Origin: Treponema sp. | GTDB lineage: Bacteria; Spirochaetota; Spirochaetia; Treponematales; Breznakiellaceae | NCBI GenBank assembly: GCA_031290325.1 | Contig: JAITNU010000177.1 | Location: 1-27,666 of the forward strand | Reading direction: 5' to 3' | Length of the DNA: 27,666 nt | Shown: positions 22,804-27,666 of the stretch, piece by piece | Numbering within the stretch: position 1 is the stretch's first letter | Layout: each line of letters begins with the position of its first letter | The notes under the pieces: generated by a model | What the model saw: only the letters and a program-made list of their open reading frames with translations | What the model was told of the DNA's origin: nothing | Databases searched by the model: none | Position numbers and translations under genes: made by a program

Positions 22804-22825
22804 TCCAGCATAGATACCAGTACGA

Positions 22826-23695
22826 TTAACCTTTGACACCTCCTAAATTGGTTCCCCGGGCAAAATATTTTTGAATGAACGGGTAGATGATGAGAACCGG
22901 AATAATTGAGCACACAAGAATTGCGTACATATACGAATCGGTGGCAAACGGCAGTTCTTCAGGTGAATTGTCCGCAAACTGTGAGTAGTACTCAATAAGT
23001 CTACGCATAGTTACCTGTAAAGGCGCGTCGACTTCATCCTTTAACAGCAAATTTGCCCAAAAATAGCCGTTCCACCGGTTAGTCGCGTAAAATAACGCTA
23101 CCGTAATAATCGAAGCGGTTGACATCGGTACATAGATTTTACCGAACAGTTGAAACTCATTTGCACCATCGATAGTGGCGGCCTCATCAATTTCAACAGG
23201 AATTGTTTCAAAGTAGCTTCGCAGCAGAATGATGTTAAACGCTTGAATACCAAATGCGAATACAAAGCCCCATCGGTTATTGACCCCCATCGTATAGTAA
23301 TTCAGGTACGTGGGAATCATACCGGCGCTGAACCACATGGTAAAGACAACAAACAAATTGAACTGCCGCCGGAACAGCAGACGCTTTCGGGCAAGGGCGT
23401 ACGCGCCGCAGGTCGAAATCAGCATACTCCAGGCAGTACCGAAGAGGGTATAAAAAAGAGTGTTGATGTAGGAAAGCCAAAAGGTTTTGTTATTGAACAA
23501 AAAACGGTATACCGCAAAGTTTACTTCCTTGGGGAGCAGCACCACCTCACCGAATTCGTAAGCCATCTTGCCTGAAATAGACGCGGAAAACGCGTACACC
23601 AGAGGATACAGCGCACCAATTGAAAAAATACCGGTCAGTATATACGCGGCAATTTTGAACAGTACCTCGCTCGAATTGAGCCGTTCCATCTTCAT
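22826..23695 (-). CDS. Carbohydrate ABC permease, second subunit (LplC/YtcP/MalG type)
   Basis: This 289-residue inner-membrane subunit of the oligosaccharide importer has about six hydrophobic segments. The EAA loop IDEAATIDGANEFQLFGKIY contacts the ATPase and is well preserved (A-A-T-I-D-G-A). The C-terminus KYFARGTNLGGVKG is characteristic of the LplC/YtcP group. The ATG at 23695 lies six bases after the stop of the partner permease. It is expected to form a heterodimer with the upstream permease, and the MsmX/UgpC-type ATPase lies four genes downstream. Confidence 0.93.
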   Translation of the reverse strand: MKMERLNSSEVLFKIAAYILTGIFSIGALYPLVYAFSASISGKMAYEFGEVVLLPKEVNFAVYRFLFNNKTFWLSYINTLFYTLFGTAWSMLISTCGAYALARKRLLFRRQFNLFVVFTMWFSAGMIPTYLNYYTMGVNNRWGFVFAFGIQAFNIILLRSYFETIPVEIDEAATIDGANEFQLFGKIYVPMSTASIITVALFYATNRWNGYFWANLLLKDEVDAPLQVTMRRLIEYYSQFADNSPEELPFATDSYMYAILVCSIIPVLIIYPFIQKYFARGTNLGGVKG

Positions 23696-23701
23696 AACAG
23701 C

Positions 23702-24700
23702 CTACCAGAGCGAAGTTGATGATACGCGGCGACTTACATAGTTCGCGCCGATTACCAGGAAAAATCCAATAACCGAATTGAACATATCAATTGCGGCACC
23801 CATACCCGTATTACTATTGTTCCCCACAAACAGCGCCATACGGTACGCCAGGGTACTCAACACGTCCCCTGTAGAGTAGGTGGAGATATTATACAAGAGA
23901 ATGACGCGCTCGTAGCCAACCGAAAGCATCCGGCCGATACGCATAATGAGCATGATGGTGAGCGTGACGGATATGCCCGGAAGCGTTACATACCGGAGTT
24001 CCTGCAGCTTATTCCCGCCGTCAACCCTGAGCGCTTCGTATAAGGCAGGGGACACGCCCATGATTGCGGCAAAAAACACAATGGAGTTGTAGCCTGATTC
24101 TTTCCAAATTCCCGTAATACAATACAGCGGACGGAAATACCGCGCTGTTTCAAGGATCTTGCCATCCGGCATAAAGCCTATGTCAAGCATAAGACGGGCA
24201 AAAATACCGGTGGAAAGGGAAGATTGTTTTAACAGCATTAATGCAAGACCGGTAATCGTAACTTCTGAAAGAAAGTATGGAAGATAGGTAAGAGTCTGCG
24301 TAATTTTTCGGTAAGGATCGTGAATGATTTCACTGAACAGAACCGCCAGTATGATCGGAATTGGGAATGCAAAGATAAGTCCGTAGAGGCTGATCATAAA
24401 GGTATTACGGAAGGCGCCCCAGAATTCCCGCATAAAGGTTTTATCAAACATAAGCTTAAAAAAGTTATAAAACCCTGCGAAATCACTCCGCAGAATTCCA
24501 CGGTCAGGCTTGTAGTCCTTGAACGCCACCAAAAGCCCACCCATCGGCTTGTATACAAACAAAGCAAACCAAATTAAAAGCGGGAAGAGAAGGCAATAGA
24601 GCTGCCAGTCTTTACGTAAAATCGAAAAATTTTTTGCAGCCGACACAAGGAAGGCATCTCTGTTTTTTACCAAGCGGTTTTTGCGCCTTTTTTCACTCAT
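23702..24700 (-). CDS. Carbohydrate ABC permease, first subunit (LplB/YteP/MalF type)
   Basis: This 332-residue inner-membrane subunit is the partner of the LplC-type permease. It has a basic cytoplasmic N-terminus, then about six hydrophobic segments, starting with YCLLFPLLIWFALFVYKPM. The MGGLLVAFKDYKPDRGI region and the EAA-like loop EALRVDGGNKLQELRYVTLP are group landmarks. The EAA loop has Leu-Arg in place of the usual Ala-X, as in many LplB proteins. The start has GGAGG five bases upstream. It is the first gene of the uronate operon. Upstream lie a consensus promoter and two palindromes, and then the IclR gene in the same orientation. Confidence 0.93.
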   Translation of the reverse strand: MSEKRRKNRLVKNRDAFLVSAAKNFSILRKDWQLYCLLFPLLIWFALFVYKPMGGLLVAFKDYKPDRGILRSDFAGFYNFFKLMFDKTFMREFWGAFRNTFMISLYGLIFAFPIPIILAVLFSEIIHDPYRKITQTLTYLPYFLSEVTITGLALMLLKQSSLSTGIFARLMLDIGFMPDGKILETARYFRPLYCITGIWKESGYNSIVFFAAIMGVSPALYEALRVDGGNKLQELRYVTLPGISVTLTIMLIMRIGRMLSVGYERVILLYNISTYSTGDVLSTLAYRMALFVGNNSNTGMGAAIDMFNSVIGFFLVIGANYVSRRVSSTSLW

Positions 24701-24785
24701 TTAAACCTCCGTCACCTCTGGGAAATAGCCTGCACAGTTCCCGCCATTGTGCCGCATTCCCCCTGAAGCACTATCGACAAAATAG

Positions 24786-24799
24786 TTCGTATATACGAA
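24786..24799. promoter_or_regulatory. IclR-type operator TTCGTATATACGAA, downstream copy
   Basis: A perfect 14-bp palindrome lies inside the predicted leader of the operon, about 60-75 nt after the transcription start. An identical copy is at 24951-24964. IclR-family operators are of about this size and symmetry. Here repression by roadblock or looping is plausible. Confidence 0.6.
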
Positions 24800-24866
24800 A
24801 AATTATATATAAGCTGCTCTCAGTAAAAGCCACCAAAAAATAACAATTTTATTGGTATGATGAGAA

Positions 24867-24896
24867 ATTATATTCATAACCGTTTTGTTCTGTCAA
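24867..24896 (-). promoter_or_regulatory. Consensus sigma70 promoter of the uronate operon
   Basis: On the minus strand, a perfect -35 TTGACA (24896-24891) and a perfect -10 TATAAT (24872-24867), 18 bp apart, with an upstream TG (TGAATATAAT contains TG two bases before the -10). Transcription should start near 24860, giving a leader of about 160 nt before the LplB-type ATG. Confidence 0.7.
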
Positions 24897-24950
24897 GAAA
24901 AAAATAAAAAAAATCAGATCATTTTTATCGGAAGTATCGATAGTCATAAT

Positions 24951-24964
24951 TTCGTATATACGAA
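24951..24964. promoter_or_regulatory. IclR-type operator TTCGTATATACGAA, upstream copy
   Basis: This second perfect copy is about 91-104 bp upstream of the predicted transcription start and two bases beyond the iclR stop codon. Copies are 165 bp apart centre to centre, with the promoter between them. Confidence 0.6.
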
Positions 24965-24966
24965 CT

Positions 24967-25722
24967 TTATTGCCCGACTTTCGTATGATCCATCTGCCCC
25001 GAAATAATTCCCGCAAGCTGAACCAACTCGTTTCCCTGGGCAGAGAAATCTTCATCCTCCCGATAAAATCCTGTCATGCTGATAGTTGCCACCATTGCCC
25101 CGTGGTCGTAAATAGGAGCAGCTACACAAGCCATCTTTTCATGGGATTCCTGTCTTTCATAAGAATACCCCAATGCCTGTATCTGTTGGACCTGTTCTTT
25201 CAAGCGCTCCCGGGAGGTGATGGTATAAGGAGTGCGGGGGATCAGCTCTATGGTGTCAATCAGGGAATAGGCGCCGGTATCAAAGGCAAGATAACATTTA
25301 CCGATTGCGGTGGAGTGCAGCATCTTTCGATCATTGATATTACTGGTAGGAGCCTTGGTAGAGGGAGAGGCGTATTTATATATACAAATAACTTTATCGT
25401 GGTGCCGCTTTGCGATAAAGGTTGTTTTTTCATATTTATCTGCCAGAAGTGTTAGATACGGCTTTGCAATGGTGAGCAAATTTGAAGAGTCAAGATAGGT
25501 CATACCAATGGCATAAATTTGAGAACCAATGCCATAAACTTTCTTTTGGACATTAAGATAATGCACAAAATCATTTTTCACGAGAGTTTTCAGAATATCA
25601 AAAACCGTGGTTTTGGGGATCTGCAGCTTGTCTGCTATTTCTGTTAATTTGGCTCCTTTGGAATTAGCCGCTAAATAAAACAAAATATCTACGGTTTTTT
25701 GAATCATATTTTTATTATCCAT
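24967..25722 (-). CDS. IclR-family transcriptional regulator
   Basis: This 251-residue regulator has an N-terminal winged helix (residues about 8-62: AKLTEIADKLQIPKTTVFDI and LVKNDFVHYL) and a C-terminal IclR effector domain (from about 75; landmark HSTAIGKCYLAF, later ACVAAPIYDHGAMVATISM). IclR proteins bind a small acid or sugar-derived effector and usually repress or activate a catabolic operon next to them. The ATG at 25722 has an AAGGTGGGG-like ribosome site. It lies upstream of, and in the same direction as, the uronate operon. Two identical palindromes flank that operon's promoter, so it most likely controls that operon. The effector may be an unsaturated uronate product, by analogy with KdgR. 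Confidence 0.9.
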   Translation of the reverse strand: MDNKNMIQKTVDILFYLAANSKGAKLTEIADKLQIPKTTVFDILKTLVKNDFVHYLNVQKKVYGIGSQIYAIGMTYLDSSNLLTIAKPYLTLLADKYEKTTFIAKRHHDKVICIYKYASPSTKAPTSNINDRKMLHSTAIGKCYLAFDTGAYSLIDTIELIPRTPYTITSRERLKEQVQQIQALGYSYERQESHEKMACVAAPIYDHGAMVATISMTGFYREDEDFSAQGNELVQLAGIISGQMDHTKVGQ

Positions 25723-25729
25723 AATTTCC

Positions 25730-25781
25730 CCACCTTAATGTGTACTCCTCCACCTTGCCTTTCTCATAATGTGCCCACCTT
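25730..25781 (-). repeat. Imperfect repeats with AAGGTGG core upstream of iclR
   Basis: CCACCTT occurs at 25730-25736, 25750-25756 and 25775-25781, each followed by partly similar sequence (two share TTGC-TT-CATA). On the minus strand these read AAGGTGG, like ribosome sites. The copy nearest iclR is its likely ribosome site. A fourth relative (GCACCTT) is at 25843-25849. Confidence 0.5.
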
Positions 25782-26031
25782 GCGTTCTTCATACTACAAA
25801 GCGCGTCCCATACTCGCACCGGGAAAACATCGTATAACCCGCGCACCTTGATTCTTATTATACTATACTTCAGGCTTCTGGGCTATATCTTTCTTAACCT
25901 GTTGACATTGGTTGGGAGAATGGTATTTTGAGAAGATATTTTCCCAAAAAGTTTGATTGGGCCTTGACCAATCAAAAAAAATTGATACAGTAATGACTAA
26001 GATTAATGCGACACCGATGCAGTATTGGGTT

Positions 26032-26100
26032 TCAAAATGCCTGCTGAGGTTTTTGCCAATTATACAAGTGTTGCACTTGCTTGTTGAATCCGGCCTCATC
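26032..26100 (-). pseudogene. Possible transposase C-terminal remnant
   Basis: A 22-codon reading on the minus strand ends DEAGFNKQVQHLYNWQKPQQ-AF before a stop. It resembles the YNWxRPHQAL end of IS481/IS3-type DDE transposases, though the key His is Gln. No inverted ends or other parts are visible, so this is weak. Confidence 0.2.
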
Positions 26101-26172
26101 TGAAAATTTTAAGAAAAAGTAAAAAACTTGTTAGTGCTCATGTTACGCATGACTACAAAAAACGAATAAAAA

Positions 26173-26244
26173 AGTCCGCAGATTTCGCTGATAAGACAAG
26201 ATTTCTTGGCGGAAATCTGCGTTAATCTGCGTTAATCCGCGGAC
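26173..26244. repeat. Inverted and direct repeat cluster around GCAGATT
   Basis: GTCCGCAGATTTC (26174-26186) is mirrored by GGAAATCTGC (26211-26220). The right arm continues with a second ATCTGCGTTA and then ATCCGCGGAC. The inner arms GCAGATTTC/GAAATCTGC pair over 9 bp. Similar GCAGATTAACGC-type repeats are widespread in bacterial intergenic DNA, so it may be a REP-like or mobile miniature element. Confidence 0.55.
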
Positions 26245-26309
26245 TGCCTTCTTCTCATGCGGTGAGTTAGTGGTTAGACCGAGCGGTTGACGCGCCTAAG
26301 CACCGTGCA

Positions 26310-27635
26310 CTACTTGAACTCACGCAGCCAGAGCTGCGGATCCTCTCCAGAGTCTTCCGTGTCGTCTTTCGCCACCACAAAGTGCCTGGTGGTGGTGTGG
26401 AGCCACTTCACGATGTGCACCGATTCGCCCAATTCCAGGGACCAGTCGGGAGTAACCTGTATAGTGGTGCCGCTCGTGGACGGGTTCTTGAAGGCTATGA
26501 CGGTGGCGAGGTTTGTCCCGGATGCGCCGCCGGACACTACGTACCAGGTATCGCTGCCCTTTTTGAATACCTCAATGCCCCAGGGAGAGGGGGTGTAGTA
26601 GTCATCAGTATTGTCGGCGTCAGGGTACGAGGGCTCAAACAGAAATGTCTTTGACCCGGCATCAAGATCGAGCCTATACACCCCATTGCCTGAGGTCATG
26701 TTCTTGGAATAGGAATACGCGATCTTCGTATTATCCTGGTCAAAGCACCATATCCGCAGGTATCCTCTGTTCTGCGCTGCCCCACTTCCCATGCTGTCAA
26801 TCACCTTGACAGTGGGCGCGCTGCTGCCGTTCCACTTCCACGCCTTGACGGTGGCCACGGCGGAATCCATCACATAATCGCCGTTGTCCCGCATCCAGTG
26901 GGATGGTTTGCTGTCGTTGGCAACAACGTTCTCGAGGCTTAAGTCGGCGTTGATCCTGAACGCCGCAGACCCACTGGCTCCACCGACGATGATGTAATCG
27001 CCCCGTGTCGCCAGCGATGAGGGTGAACCGATGCCGCTGGTGGCAAGTACGTTAGTCGGCGCAGTGCCCCCCGTCGGTGTGAGCATTTGGAAGTGTTTCG
27101 ATGCGCCTGTACTGATGTTGTAGATGCCGACATAAGCCTGCTTGGTGCTGCCGCGTCCACCCGTCCACGTGTCGTTATCGTCCAGCCAGATAATTGCGGC
27201 GTACTTATCGCCTATCGCAAGGCTGGCTCCACGGGTTTCGTCGAAAAGGGTCGTAAATTGGTACCCATCGGCACCCAAATCACCGTGCTCTGCCTGTGTT
27301 TTGTCCCCAAAGTCGAATTCCTTGATTTTATCCAAGGAGGAGTTGTATATCTGGAGTTTGACGTCCACATACTCGGAATCCGCCTCATTACGAATCCCCG
27401 CGATGACGGCGATGGTGCCTTCCCTGTTGTTCACCTGCATGACCGGCACGTTGTAACCGACTTCAGCGGCATACTTCGTGACCGTGGGGTCCGCAACGTC
27501 CACCGCCTTGAGGGTGTAGCTCCCTCTGCTGTCTACACCGCCGGCGTAGACAAATGTCTGCGTATCCAGTCTGAGGACGCTGGCGCCTGACAAGGCGTCT
27601 ACATCCTTCCAGTTCCCATCTCTAACGAAGGCGCG
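26310..27635 (-). CDS. Large unrecognised beta-rich protein, C-terminal part only
   Basis: I do not recognise this protein. At least 441 residues are present and the frame is open to the contig end, so the true start is missing. An internal TTG near 27593 is not a real start. Blocks of about 40-50 residues repeat a pattern of short strands with Gly and Asp turns (for example GDYIIVGGASGSAAFRINAD and GDYVMDSAVATVKAW), which suggests a beta-propeller. There is no membrane segment, and a secreted or surface role is likely but unproven. Its GC content and base use look higher in G/C than the neighbouring operon. It ends LWLREFK with TAG at 26310. The preceding gene-poor repeat region separates it from iclR. 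Confidence 0.6.
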   Translation of the reverse strand, partial: RAFVRDGNWKDVDALSGASVLRLDTQTFVYAGGVDSRGSYTLKAVDVADPTVTKYAAEVGYNVPVMQVNNREGTIAVIAGIRNEADSEYVDVKLQIYNSSLDKIKEFDFGDKTQAEHGDLGADGYQFTTLFDETRGASLAIGDKYAAIIWLDDNDTWTGGRGSTKQAYVGIYNISTGASKHFQMLTPTGGTAPTNVLATSGIGSPSSLATRGDYIIVGGASGSAAFRINADLSLENVVANDSKPSHWMRDNGDYVMDSAVATVKAWKWNGSSAPTVKVIDSMGSGAAQNRGYLRIWCFDQDNTKIAYSYSKNMTSGNGVYRLDLDAGSKTFLFEPSYPDADNTDDYYTPSPWGIEVFKKGSDTWYVVSGGASGTNLATVIAFKNPSTSGTTIQVTPDWSLELGESVHIVKWLHTTTRHFVVAKDDTEDSGEDPQLWLREFK

Positions 27636-27666
27636 GGGGGGCCGGCGGGGGGGGGGGGGGGGGGGG
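27636..27666. other. G-run at window end, likely artefact
   Basis: The last 31 bases are almost all G. Two-colour sequencing gives such runs when signal is lost. I treat it as non-biological contig-end sequence, and coding claims stop before it. Confidence 0.8.

Larger units (their letters stand above)
25723..26309. other. Gene-poor stretch with small repeats
   Basis: No convincing gene lies here. It contains three short CCACCTT repeats before iclR (25730, 25750, 25775), a TATAAT-like box on the minus strand at 25857-25862 that may serve iclR, a possible transposase remnant at 26032-26100 and a direct and inverted repeat cluster at 26173-26244. A 78-codon frame at 25863-26099 on the minus strand has no recognisable domain. 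Confidence 0.6.

Noticed and set aside
25863..26099. Leftward 78-codon frame as a gene
   Set aside because: No domain, no ribosome site; lies in a repeat-bearing, possibly decayed region.
26255..26305. tRNA-like fragment (GAGCGG-TTGACGCGC)
   Set aside because: Resembles a tRNA-Leu/Ser D-arm region but has no anticodon arm or TTC-arm and no acceptor pairing.

Overview
The window looks like a piece of a spirochete chromosome, most likely a Treponema-type gut organism. That placement is inference from gene content (LplB/YtcP-type transporter sets, LUD protein, Pro-rich M15 lipoprotein, moderate GC) and not from a marker gene. The right end (about 27636-27666) is a G run typical of a read or assembly artefact, so the window probably ends at a contig edge.

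Region 1 (1-2280) is accessory DNA: an XRE regulator with a coiled-coil tail, a DUF6573-like protein, a 62-residue unknown protein, a second XRE regulator and a Phd/YefM antitoxin whose toxin seems lost except for a possible six-codon stub. Region 2 (2287-5802) holds an M15 peptidase lipoprotein with a repetitive Pro-rich linker, an acyl-CoA synthetase-like enzyme and a decayed VOC/glyoxalase gene.

Region 3 (5819-13025) is a sugar or polyol utilisation locus. Reading leftward it has SDR dehydrogenase, xylulokinase, ribose-type ABC ATPase, permease and binding protein, with a divergent GntR/LacI-type regulator. Two near-identical 51-bp elements (49/51), each containing a 32-nt unit that looks like a subtype I-C CRISPR repeat, bracket exactly the xylB-ATPase-permease-binding-protein block. 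No array or cas gene is present.

Region 4 (13117-25722) is a long leftward operon for intracellular breakdown of uronate-containing oligosaccharides: LplB-type permease, LplC-type permease, binding protein, two small 4-TM proteins, an MsmX/UgpC-type ATPase, two more small 4-TM proteins, an alginate-lyase-fold enzyme, a GH3 enzyme, a GH88 unsaturated glucuronyl hydrolase and a LUD protein. Most junctions overlap or are a few bases apart. An IclR regulator sits upstream, and two copies of a perfect 14-bp palindrome flank a consensus sigma70 promoter in front of the permease gene. The four unknown membrane proteins packed around the ATPase are the best candidate here for an undescribed system.

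Region 5 (25723-27666) is a gene-poor, repeat-bearing stretch followed by the C-terminal part of a large unrecognised, probably beta-rich protein cut off by the contig end.
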